A stretch of DNA of 64,000 bases from Alphaproteobacteria bacterium. Lineage in GTDB: Bacteria; Pseudomonadota; Alphaproteobacteria; Micavibrionales; Micavibrionaceae. Below are positions 18,208 through 25,789 of the stretch, piece by piece. Numbering within the stretch: the first letter of the stretch is position 1; each line of letters opens with the position of its first letter. Location: the NCBI GenBank assembly GCA_016699735.1, contig CP065008.1, positions 1,488,001-1,552,000 on the forward strand, in the 5' to 3' direction. The position numbers and the translations under genes were made by a program. The notes beneath the pieces were generated by a model. That model had not been told where the DNA came from and ran no database searches. It saw nothing but the letters and a program-made list of their open reading frames with translations.

Positions 18208-18642
18208 ATGTCATCCCGTCAATATCTTGAAAACCGCATTCGCGAAGCGCTGAAAAAAGCCAAGGGCAACAAGCATCAGGCCCGGCAGCAGATCATCGCC
18301 TGGACCTATGAGGATTCCAAGCTTCTGCACGCGCTGGCCCGCCCGCATCTGGAGGGGATCATCGCCTACAACATCGACCGGATGCTATCGGGAAAAACGG
18401 CTGATAATAGGGAAACTGAAGCCGTCTCGAAAAAACCCCAAGCCGGAGCAAAAGCCAAAAAGGGTGAGGAGTTCGGCATGGACCTTCTGCGGGCAGTTGT
18501 AGCCACGGACGCCGCCATCTTCGGTCAGGAAAGCTTGGCGCCATCTTCCAAGCGCCCGCAGACCTCCAAGCGCCACGTGGACGCCCTGATGAAAATGGCC
18601 TCCGGTGTCGAGACCAAGAAATCTAAAACCGACAAGACCTGA
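18208..18642 (+). CDS. Unknown small basic protein upstream of AmgK-like kinase
   Basis: A 144-residue protein of no family I recognise. The N-terminal half is helical and basic (RIREALKKAKGNKHQARQQI) with the sequence ARPHLEGIIAYNIDRML, the middle is Lys/Ala/Pro-rich and likely disordered, and the C-terminus is Ser/Lys-rich. No signal peptide or membrane helix is present. It is preceded by AAAAGGCAG, a good ribosome-binding site, and is followed after 3 bases by the AmgK-like gene, so the two are co-translated and probably related in function. Confidence 0.75.
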   Translation: MSSRQYLENRIREALKKAKGNKHQARQQIIAWTYEDSKLLHALARPHLEGIIAYNIDRMLSGKTADNRETEAVSKKPQAGAKAKKGEEFGMDLLRAVVATDAAIFGQESLAPSSKRPQTSKRHVDALMKMASGVETKKSKTDKT

Positions 18643-18645
18643 TCC

Positions 18646-19671
18646 ATGTCTGCTGATCTGCAGCTTCTGGCCGCTGAAATCGGGTGCGAATCGCTGACAC
18701 CCTTGCCCCGCGACGCCTCGACCCGCGAATTTTATCGCGGAACGCGAAGCGGTGAAAACTTCATTCTCATGCGCTATCCCGAGCCGGATGAAAAAAACCG
18801 GACGGAGTTAAAGCAGTTCCTGAGGATTGCAGCGTGGCTCACTGAAACCGGGATCAGGGCGCCCCTGATCTTCGAAAGTCACCAGGAGCAAGGCTATGCG
18901 CTTCTGGAGGATCTCGGGAACACCAGCTACGGCAAAGCCTTGCGCGAGGGCCACAACCGCACGGAATTATACATTTGGGCGACAGACGTCCTGCGCCGCC
19001 TGCGCCAGTCAAAACCGCCTGCGTTCCTCTCACCTTTCAGCCAGAGTAGAATAAGACAGAATATCAGGCAGATCGCGGATTATTATGTCCCTTTTCTTCA
19101 TCGTCAGAGGATGCCGGACACGGCCATTAGCGCCTATCTTGAGATATGGTCCGGCATCGAGCAAAGCCTTCCCACCTGCCCGCAGGGGTTTCTGCACGCC
19201 GACTTCCATCTGGAAAATCTGATGCTGCAGGAGGGCGGAGAGGGCATAGAACGTTGCGCCCTGATTGATTTTCAGGACGCGCTTCTCGGCCCCATACCTT
19301 ACGATCTGGTCAATCTTCTGGAGGATGCGCGGTCGGACGTGCCACAGGATTTGCAAAAAACCCTGATCGAACGCTATTGCGAGGGCATGAGCGCGAAGGA
19401 TCGTCAGGCCTTCGATCTCTGGTACCGCGTTTTGGGCACCCAGTTTCATTGCCGCGTCATCGGCCTGTTCATAAAATTCGCCGCTGAACAGAACCGCGAC
19501 GAATACCTGATCCACATCAGCCGCTTGCAGAATTATCTCAAAACCCATCTTGAACATCCGGTCTTGGAGCCTTTGAAGGACTGGTTCAAGAAAGAGGGGG
19601 TAAGTCTGGACCCCGTAAAGGATTTGAACGGAAACGCGATCCGCGATATATTCCGGTCCTTAACGTCTTGA
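18646..19671 (+). CDS. Aminoglycoside-phosphotransferase-fold kinase, AmgK-like
   Basis: A 341-residue small-molecule kinase of the APH fold. The N-lobe opens with PLPRDASTREFYR, the catalytic loop is HADFHLENLM (Brenner-type H-x-D-x4-N) and the metal-binding motif is LIDFQDALLGPIPYDLVNLL. The TREFYR start and the DALLGP(I)PYDL segment are typical of AmgK, which phosphorylates N-acetylmuramate/N-acetylglucosamine at the anomeric position in cell-wall recycling. AmgK usually sits with tsaE and murU, and neither is here, so the substrate is inferred from similarity only. It is co-directional with and 3 bases behind the small unknown gene and 33 bases ahead of the aspartate aminotransferase gene. 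Confidence 0.82.
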   Translation: MSADLQLLAAEIGCESLTPLPRDASTREFYRGTRSGENFILMRYPEPDEKNRTELKQFLRIAAWLTETGIRAPLIFESHQEQGYALLEDLGNTSYGKALREGHNRTELYIWATDVLRRLRQSKPPAFLSPFSQSRIRQNIRQIADYYVPFLHRQRMPDTAISAYLEIWSGIEQSLPTCPQGFLHADFHLENLMLQEGGEGIERCALIDFQDALLGPIPYDLVNLLEDARSDVPQDLQKTLIERYCEGMSAKDRQAFDLWYRVLGTQFHCRVIGLFIKFAAEQNRDEYLIHISRLQNYLKTHLEHPVLEPLKDWFKKEGVSLDPVKDLNGNAIRDIFRSLTS

Positions 19672-19704
19672 AAAGAAAGTAACGTCACTTTAAAGGAGAA
19701 ACCC

Positions 19705-20925
19705 ATGTCGCTTGTTGCCGACCGTCTGAGCCGGATCAAACCCTCCCCCACCATCGCCGTGACCAACAAGGCGAAGGAGCTTAAGGATGCCGGACGCGAT
19801 ATTATCGGCCTCGGCGCAGGAGAACCCGATTTCGATACGCCCGATTTCATCAAGGAAGCGGCTTATAAGGCGATCCGCGAAGGTCAGACCAAATACACCG
19901 CCGTAGACGGAACGCCCCAGCTCAAGGATGCGATCATCGCCAAGTTCAAGCGCGACAACAACCTGTCCTACAAGCGCGAACAGATCACGGTGGGAACTGG
20001 AGGCAAACAGGTGCTGTATAACGCCCTCATGGCCTCGGTCAATCCGGGCGATGAGGTCATCATCCCAGCACCTTATTGGGTGTCTTATCCTGATATGGTC
20101 CTACTGGCGGAGGGAACCCCCGTTGCAGTCGATTGCCCGAAGGAGAACAACTTCAAGCTCCAGCCGAAGCATCTGGAAAAAGCCATTACCCCCAAAACGA
20201 AATGGGTCATCCTCAATTCGCCCTCCAACCCCACGGGCGCAGCCTACTCATGGGACGAAATGAAGGCGCTGACCGATATTCTGGTCAAATATCCCCATGT
20301 TCACATCATGACCGACGATATGTACGAGCATCTGGTCTATGACGGCTTTAAATTTTGCACCCCGGCGCAAGTTGAGCCAAAACTCTATGACCGGACGTTC
20401 ACGGTGAACGGAGTCTCCAAATCCTACTCCATGACCGGCTGGCGGATTGGCTACGGCGGCGGTCCGGTCGCCCTGATCAAGGCCATCGCGATCATGCAGA
20501 GCCAGAGCACCTCCAACCCTTCATCGGTCTCGCAGGCGGCGTCAGTAGCGGCCCTGAACGGCGATCAATCTTTCCTGAAAGAGCGCAACGAGGTCTTTCG
20601 TCAGCGCCGCGACATGGTGGTAAAAATGCTCAATCAGGCCGAAGGCATCGAATGCCTGACTCCCGAAGGCGCATTTTATGTCTATCCCTCCTGCGCGGGC
20701 TGCATCGGCAAGACCACGCCTGACGGTAAAACCATAAAAAGCGACGAGGATTTCGTGACCTACCTTCTGGAATCCGAAGGTGTGGCCTGCGTACAGGGAA
20801 CGGCCTTCGGCCTCGCCCCGTATTTCCGTATTTCCTACGCCACTACGACCGAGGCGCTGGAGGAGGCCTGCAAACGCATACAACGCGCCTGCGCGGCACT
20901 TAAAGGCAAAGCCAAGGCGGCATAA
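19705..20925 (+). CDS. aatA: Aspartate aminotransferase, PLP-dependent class I
   Basis: Interconverts aspartate and 2-oxoglutarate with oxaloacetate and glutamate; alphaproteobacterial members often also act on prephenate. The 406 residues match subgroup I-beta/gamma enzymes: SRIKPSPTIAVTNKAKELK at the start, GAGEPDFDTPDFI, NSPSNPTGAAYS, the PLP lysine in SKSYSMTGWRIGY, and the carboxylate-binding Arg in FRISYATT near the end. A strong AAAGGAG ribosome-binding site precedes the ATG. It ends 4 bases from the convergent hydrolase-like gene. Confidence 0.94.
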   Translation: MSLVADRLSRIKPSPTIAVTNKAKELKDAGRDIIGLGAGEPDFDTPDFIKEAAYKAIREGQTKYTAVDGTPQLKDAIIAKFKRDNNLSYKREQITVGTGGKQVLYNALMASVNPGDEVIIPAPYWVSYPDMVLLAEGTPVAVDCPKENNFKLQPKHLEKAITPKTKWVILNSPSNPTGAAYSWDEMKALTDILVKYPHVHIMTDDMYEHLVYDGFKFCTPAQVEPKLYDRTFTVNGVSKSYSMTGWRIGYGGGPVALIKAIAIMQSQSTSNPSSVSQAASVAALNGDQSFLKERNEVFRQRRDMVVKMLNQAEGIECLTPEGAFYVYPSCAGCIGKTTPDGKTIKSDEDFVTYLLESEGVACVQGTAFGLAPYFRISYATTTEALEEACKRIQRACAALKGKAKAA

Positions 20926-20929
20926 ACGA

Positions 20930-22054
20930 TTAGAAATGATAGCGGTTTGGGCCGTCTTCCTGAGACGGATCGTCCAGATCCCTGAGCGGTGCGCCGCCGA
21001 AAGTATGCTCAATTTCGGCAAGGATATCGTGCAATCCGGTAGAGCGGGTAACCTCGCGGATTTGATCGATAATAGAATTTCTGACAGAGGACTTCAGAAG
21101 GGGATTATGCCGCGCCTGACAATAGGTGATCTCAGCGTTTTCAAGGCTTGCCGCATAGGCGCCGGCTTTAGGGCACGCAAAAGGATCGTCCGTGCTGATA
21201 ACAAAGGTTTGCGGAATTGTCATCACGGATATTCCGGACGCAATCTCAGCCTTCTTTCGTTCGAAATAACTTTGGGTATAATCGGAAATTTCTAGAACCT
21301 GAGCATGTGTAGGGCGGTCGTTCGGATCCTCTTCGATCAGGAGTCTGCCGAGGCCGCGGACGTAATAGTAAACCCGATCCATCAACGAGACGCCTGTAAA
21401 CTCATTCTCATGCCGTCGGGCATGGTAAGTATAAAGTTTATTGAGGGTAGGGTGATAAAGAGCCGAAGAACCGGACGAACCGAAAAATGGGGAGGTATGG
21501 AACGCACGCTCAATCGGCGGCAGGCGTCCGGCCATCCGCGCATCCATAAGCCCGTGCCCGAAAAGCACACTGCTGGTTGAATGGGTGAAGAGGAAGCGGG
21601 GAATGTTCTCGGGGTAAAGCTCATAGAGAGGCGAATCTTCTGCAAAAACGAAGCTGTCAACTCTGGCCAGGGAATTCGCAAGGCTTCCGGTCTTCGTGCC
21701 GGGATTTTCAAGGGGCATAGCCAGAACGGTATGGCCAGAATCACGCAAGGCCTCAATCTCCACAACCTTATCGGCAGGCGAACGTTTCCATCCGGGCACA
21801 AGGCCCACGATGCCGACTGGATGCTGTGTGTTTCGAGCCGGAGCGACGTAGACCTCCGCTTCCTTGGAGCCGTCCTTGCCGTCATAGCGAAGGGAGAGGA
21901 GTTCCCAGTCATCGGGAATCCTTGCCCCGGCAGAACCGAGCGACGCGACCCCAAGTAGGGCTGCAGCCGGGAGTCCGCGGACAGCCGCCCAAAGACTTCG
22001 CAAGGAGTAATCCCTGGCGAAAAGATCGTCATCTGAAGGGGAAAATTGACCCAT
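20930..22054 (-). CDS. Alpha/beta-hydrolase-like protein
   Basis: About 374 residues from ATG 22054. After a charged start there is a hydrophobic segment (GLPAAALLGVASLGSAGA, about residues 27-44) that could be a membrane anchor or signal. The rest looks like an alpha/beta hydrolase of the lysophospholipase type: a nucleophile-elbow-like FLFTHSTSSVLFG in which the first Gly is replaced by Thr, an acid candidate in VISTDDPFACP and a His candidate in CQARHNPLLKS. No named family can be given. The upstream 340 bases contain a candidate structured RNA with a terminator on the same strand. Longer in-frame starts exist but run into the leader. Confidence 0.65.
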   Translation of the reverse strand: MGQFSPSDDDLFARDYSLRSLWAAVRGLPAAALLGVASLGSAGARIPDDWELLSLRYDGKDGSKEAEVYVAPARNTQHPVGIVGLVPGWKRSPADKVVEIEALRDSGHTVLAMPLENPGTKTGSLANSLARVDSFVFAEDSPLYELYPENIPRFLFTHSTSSVLFGHGLMDARMAGRLPPIERAFHTSPFFGSSGSSALYHPTLNKLYTYHARRHENEFTGVSLMDRVYYYVRGLGRLLIEEDPNDRPTHAQVLEISDYTQSYFERKKAEIASGISVMTIPQTFVISTDDPFACPKAGAYAASLENAEITYCQARHNPLLKSSVRNSIIDQIREVTRSTGLHDILAEIEHTFGGAPLRDLDDPSQEDGPNRYHF

Positions 22055-22164
22055 ACGCGAACCAGCCCTGATAACTTTTATTATTATATGCAAATGTAAT
22101 AAAAACGTAACCCTATGAAAAGGATACCAGATAAACTCTGTCAAATGCACAAAAATAATCTGTG

Positions 22165-22302
22165 AAAAAGAAAACCGGGCATAAAGCCCGGCAAGTTGAA
22201 CAGGGAGGTTTCACGTCTTGGGGACGTAGGATCTCATAGAGACCCTTAGCAATCCTAGGACTGCTAAGGGCAGAGTAACCGACTCGGGCCATGAAAAACC
22301 AA
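22165..22302 (-). ncRNA. Candidate structured RNA with intrinsic terminator
   Basis: No gene is open here, yet the minus strand has several nested stems. An outer stem pairs the sequence at 22292-22300 with GGTTTCA at 22207-22213 (two bulged bases). Inside are a perfect 9-bp hairpin (22243-22251 with 22262-22270), a small TCTC/GAGA hairpin (22232-22242) and a 5-bp ACGTC/GACGT hairpin (22213-22227). A 6-bp CCGGGC/GCCCGG hairpin (22175-22191) followed on the minus strand by TTTTCTTTTT is a classical terminator. A TAATAG element (22305-22310) is a possible -10 box just upstream. It could be a free small RNA or a riboswitch-like leader of the hydrolase gene about 110 bases downstream. It matches no RNA family I can name. 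Confidence 0.55.
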
Positions 22303-22396
22303 TGCTATTATTGCAGAAGAGGTATGCAATAAACGCAATCACTTAAGGCATATGTATGCGAAATACGGGAAAGTAAAAAAAGGCAGGAGCCCTGGA

Positions 22397-23290
22397 TCAG
22401 AGTGCTTTTTCGCCCTTGAGCGTATCGAACAGGTAATCCCTGAACACGCTGATTCGCTTGGAGTGCTTGCGCTCTTGCGGATAAACGAAAAACATATCGA
22501 CGCCCGGAATGTTCAGATCGGGGAAAAGCTGCACAAGGTCCGTTTTGTCACGGCTGACATAATCGGGCAACACGGCTATGCCGACACCTTCTTTTACCGC
22601 GCTGTAGCGGGCGCTCATCGAGTTCATCATCACGACTTTCGGATTATTCTCGGTATTGATATGGGCGGCATTGAAGATCCAGTTCGGGCGGGCGAACGGC
22701 GTCTCCGTCCCCGGCGGATGCCCGATCATCATATGGTTTTTCAGATCCTGCAAATGATCCGGAAGCCCGTAAGTTTTCTGATAGCTTTTGGAAACCCAGA
22801 GGCTGAAACGCAAAGTCGTGAGTTTCTTCTCAATCACATCGGCCTGTTCCGTTTTCTGCAGCCGGATTCCCACATCGGCCTCCCGCCGCAGCAGGTCGTA
22901 AACCCGGTCATCTAGAAAAAGAGTCATCTGGATTTCTGGGTAAAGGGCATTGAACGCCGGCAATTTGGGCGCCAGCCAGCTCGAAGCAATAAAATCGACG
23001 GTGGTAATGGTTAGTAATCCCTCGGGCAGGAGCCGCGAATCGGAAAGCCGGGTCTGCGTGTCCTTGAAGGTATCGAAGACCTCACGGGCGGACTCGAAAA
23101 GAATTTCGCCCTGCTCGGTCAGAACCAGCCCGCGCGCATGGCGATGGAAAAGGGGATGCCCAAGCGATTCCTCCAGCGCACTGATCTGCCGGGAAACGGC
23201 GGATTGGCTGAGGTTCAGGGTTTCTCCCGCATGGGTGAAGCTGCCGGATTCAGCAACGATTTTGAAGATTCTGACCTTGTCCCAATCCAT
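22397..23290 (-). CDS. LysR-family regulator, LsrB-like
   Basis: A 297-residue LysR-type transcription factor. The N-terminal helix-turn-helix (DWDKVRIFKIVAESGSFTHAG, then LSQSAVSRQISALE and FHRHARGLVLTEQG) is very close to what I recall of rhizobial LsrB, and LsrB genes also sit next to trxB there, as here. The effector domain follows from about residue 90. The protein contains no cysteine at all, whereas LsrB has been described as a redox-responsive factor using cysteines, so sensing must differ if it is the same regulator. It ends 14 bases downstream of trxB on the same strand, so the two are probably co-transcribed. A T run after the stop may serve as terminator. Confidence 0.9.
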   Translation of the reverse strand: MDWDKVRIFKIVAESGSFTHAGETLNLSQSAVSRQISALEESLGHPLFHRHARGLVLTEQGEILFESAREVFDTFKDTQTRLSDSRLLPEGLLTITTVDFIASSWLAPKLPAFNALYPEIQMTLFLDDRVYDLLRREADVGIRLQKTEQADVIEKKLTTLRFSLWVSKSYQKTYGLPDHLQDLKNHMMIGHPPGTETPFARPNWIFNAAHINTENNPKVVMMNSMSARYSAVKEGVGIAVLPDYVSRDKTDLVQLFPDLNIPGVDMFFVYPQERKHSKRISVFRDYLFDTLKGEKAL

Positions 23291-23304
23291 CGCGAGGGCG
23301 AGTC

Positions 23305-24273
23305 CTATTCAGCAGCCTTGTTGTGGGTAACGGTCTTCTCTTGATGGGCAAGGAAACGGTCGGCTTCCAGCGCGGCCATGCAGCCCATCCCCGCAGCCGT
23401 AACGGCCTGTCGGTAAACGGAGTCAGTCACATCCCCGGCGGCATAAACCCCGGGAATGGAGGTGGCGGTCGAATCCGGCGCCGTCAGGATATAATTCCCC
23501 GCATCCATATCAAGAATACCCTTGAATAACTCCGTCGCCGGATCGTGCCCGATGGCGACAAACAGGCCTTGCTTATCGATAATCTGCTCAGAGCCAGTTT
23601 TCAAATTCTTGATCCGCACCCCCGTCATGCCGGAGTCATTGCCGACGATCTCTTCCACCGTGCTGTCCCAGATCACTTCGATTTTTGGATTCTCGAACAG
23701 GCGCTTTTGCATGATTTTCTCGGCCTTGAGACTGTCGCGGCGGTGAATCAGCGTAACCTTGGTGCAGAAGTTCGTAAGAAACAAGGCCTCCTCGACGGCT
23801 GTGTTGCCGCCCCCGACAATGGCGACCTCCTTGCCGCGGAAGAAAAACCCGTCGCAGGTCGCGCAGGCCGAAACGCCCCGACCCCGGAAGGTACTCTCCG
23901 ACTCAAGCCCAAGCCAGCGCGCCTTCGCGCCGGTGGCGATAACAACCGTATCGCCCGAGTAAACGCTCCCCGAATCCCCGTAAGCCTTGAAGGGGCGGGC
24001 GGACAGATCGACCTTAATGATGTAGTCGTTGACGATTTTCGTACCCACATGCTCGGCCTGCAGCTTCATCTGTTCCATTAGCCACGGCCCCTGAATCACG
24101 TCGGCGAATCCCGGATAATTCTCGACATCCGTGGTGATCATGAGCTGCCCGCCCTGTTCGAGCCCCGTGACCATCAAAGGCTCAAGGTTGGCCCGTGCGG
24201 CGTAGATTCCCGCCGTATAACCGGCAGGGCCGGAGCCGATGATGAGGACTTTAGTATGCAGAGCGTTACTCAT
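23305..24273 (-). CDS. trxB: Thioredoxin reductase
   Basis: NADPH-dependent flavoenzyme that reduces thioredoxin. The 322 residues show the FAD site IGSGPAGYTAGIYAARA, the redox-active CATC within SACATCDGFFFRG, the NADPH site VGGGNTAVEEALFLTN with HRRD, and the C-terminal FAD motif GVYAAGDVTDSVYRQAVTAAG. Gene order lrp (divergent) - trxB - LysR gene is conserved in rhizobia. The 236-base divergent region to lrp carries at least one good promoter. Confidence 0.97.
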   Translation of the reverse strand: MSNALHTKVLIIGSGPAGYTAGIYAARANLEPLMVTGLEQGGQLMITTDVENYPGFADVIQGPWLMEQMKLQAEHVGTKIVNDYIIKVDLSARPFKAYGDSGSVYSGDTVVIATGAKARWLGLESESTFRGRGVSACATCDGFFFRGKEVAIVGGGNTAVEEALFLTNFCTKVTLIHRRDSLKAEKIMQKRLFENPKIEVIWDSTVEEIVGNDSGMTGVRIKNLKTGSEQIIDKQGLFVAIGHDPATELFKGILDMDAGNYILTAPDSTATSIPGVYAAGDVTDSVYRQAVTAAGMGCMAALEADRFLAHQEKTVTHNKAAE

Positions 24274-24407
24274 GTTAACAATCCTGGAATGTTCATGTTG
24301 CCTGACCTATTCGCGCTCGAAACATTCATGGTTTCACGGGTGTTTCGGCGCACGAAGCGGTCTTGGGGCCGCACGGAAAAAAATGTGAAATAAAGTTTCA
24401 AAACCAC

Positions 24408-24436
24408 TTGCACACGGCCCACCGCAACTTTATACA
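24408..24436 (+). promoter_or_regulatory. Likely sigma-70 type promoter of lrp
   Basis: TTGCAC (24408-24413) and TATACA (24431-24436) are separated by exactly 17 bases. Transcription would start near 24443, giving a 5' leader of about 65 bases before the Lrp-family gene. Confidence 0.6.
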
Positions 24437-24509
24437 AATCTGGCGTCAAAACAAGACGAACATCCACCATTCAGAAACTTAAAAGTGACGAGTAACCGCA
24501 GGCTTTCCC

Positions 24510-24983
24510 ATGAAAAAATCAAGGCTGGACAAAATCGACCGTAAAATCCTCAAGGAATTGCAGGACAATGGGCGCATCACCAACGTCGAACTGGCCCGTA
24601 AGGTTGGGATTTCAGCGCCGCCGTGCCTTCGTCGTGTCCGGGCGCTGGAGGAGTCGGGGTATGTGCGGAATTACCGCGCACGGCTCGACTCGGCCCTTAT
24701 GGGTTACAGCGTCACCGTCTTCGCTATGGTCCGCCTGACCAGTCAGGCCGAACCGGACCTGATCCGCTTTGAACAGCATATCTCTAAGCTCCCGATGGTC
24801 CGCGAATGTCATATGCTTGCCGGGGAGGTGGATTTTATTCTCAAAATCGTCGCCAGGGATTGGGACAGCTATCAGGAGTTTCTTAAAAACGAACTCACCG
24901 GCGCCCCCAACGTCACCTCCGTCAAATCCTCACTCTCCATCCGATCTGCCAAGGACGAACCGGGCGTTCCTGTAGACGCGTGA
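24510..24983 (+). CDS. lrp: Lrp/AsnC-family transcriptional regulator
   Basis: A 157-residue leucine-responsive-type regulator. An N-terminal helix-turn-helix (DKIDRKILKELQDNGRITN, then GISAPPCLRRVRALEESG) is followed by a RAM ligand-binding domain (about residues 70-145) with CHMLAGEVDFILKIVARDW. The length is typical. It is transcribed away from trxB, and the start fits the conserved family beginning. The regulated genes cannot be read from the window; autoregulation and control of the trxB side are plausible from the layout. Confidence 0.93.
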   Translation: MKKSRLDKIDRKILKELQDNGRITNVELARKVGISAPPCLRRVRALEESGYVRNYRARLDSALMGYSVTVFAMVRLTSQAEPDLIRFEQHISKLPMVRECHMLAGEVDFILKIVARDWDSYQEFLKNELTGAPNVTSVKSSLSIRSAKDEPGVPVDA

Positions 24984-24999
24984 TAAGGATTCTAGTCGC

Positions 25000-25789
25000 T
25001 TACTCAGGGTGTTGAAACCGCCCGCTTTGAATAAAACTGAGCACCTGTTTCATCACGCTGGGGTTAAACATCATGAAAGTATGGGTGGAGGAAACGACGA
25101 TATGATCGGCCATACCCTCGATTTTTGTCCGTTCAACCGGAACGATCCCGTCGCTTTCTCCCGGCAAAACCCACGGGGATAGCGGATTGATGGAAAAATT
25201 TCCGGCGATCACCCCGATCGGGTAATGAATGGCGCCATCGATATGCTTGTGAGTGGTCTTGAGTTGTGGTCCGGCGGGGCCGAAGACTTTCTCGAACAGC
25301 GGCGCGAGCATTTTTGTTTCCGATAGCCAGTCCGCGAACTCGCTGCCCGTATTCGGCGGACCCAGCATCACGACCTTTCCAAGACGCTCCGGCTTGTAAA
25401 CTGCAATATAATACCGGGCGATCAGACTCCCCATCGAGTGGGTCACGAAATGGATTTTCGGGGCTTCGGCGGAAAAGGGGCTGGCGGTAATTTTCTCATA
25501 AATAAATGTCGTGAGATCCTCAAGGGTCTTTTTCCGCGAGGGGTAATGGATGTTCAGCGTATGATAACCCGCATTCTCAAGGTAAAGACTCATCGGCATC
25601 ATATCCAGCTTATTGCGGATAATTCCGTGCAGCAGGATCACAAGCTCCTTGGGTTTCTCTGTCTTCGAGGATGAGTCCGTCATATCCGTGGTCCATATCG
25701 TGTTGGTGGGAGAAGGCCGCGCGGCGCAGCCTCCAACGGCCACCAAGCATAACATAAAGGCGTAAAAAAAATCGGCCGGAAAAAATCAT
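25000..25789 (-). CDS. Lipase-like alpha/beta-hydrolase lipoprotein, start region out of frame
   Basis: The main frame (25000-25755) encodes an alpha/beta hydrolase: oxyanion region VILLHGIIRNK, nucleophile in HFVTHSMGSLIARYY, acid in GESDGIVPV and His in VSSTHTFMMF. It begins with a short MLCLVAVGGC lipobox that lacks the basic start of a normal lipoprotein signal. Upstream, an ATG at 25789 overlaps the trmFO stop as ATGA and opens with MIFSGRFF, but is out of frame by one base across an A8 (plus-strand) run at 25764-25771. Removing one base joins them into MIFSGRFFYAFMLCLVAVGG with Cys next, an excellent lipoprotein signal. So the tract is mis-sequenced, mutated, or a variable-length switch. 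Confidence 0.78.

Noticed and set aside
22243..22270. The 9-bp hairpin as a plus-strand terminator
   Set aside because: No T run follows on the plus strand, so it is better read as part of the minus-strand RNA structure.
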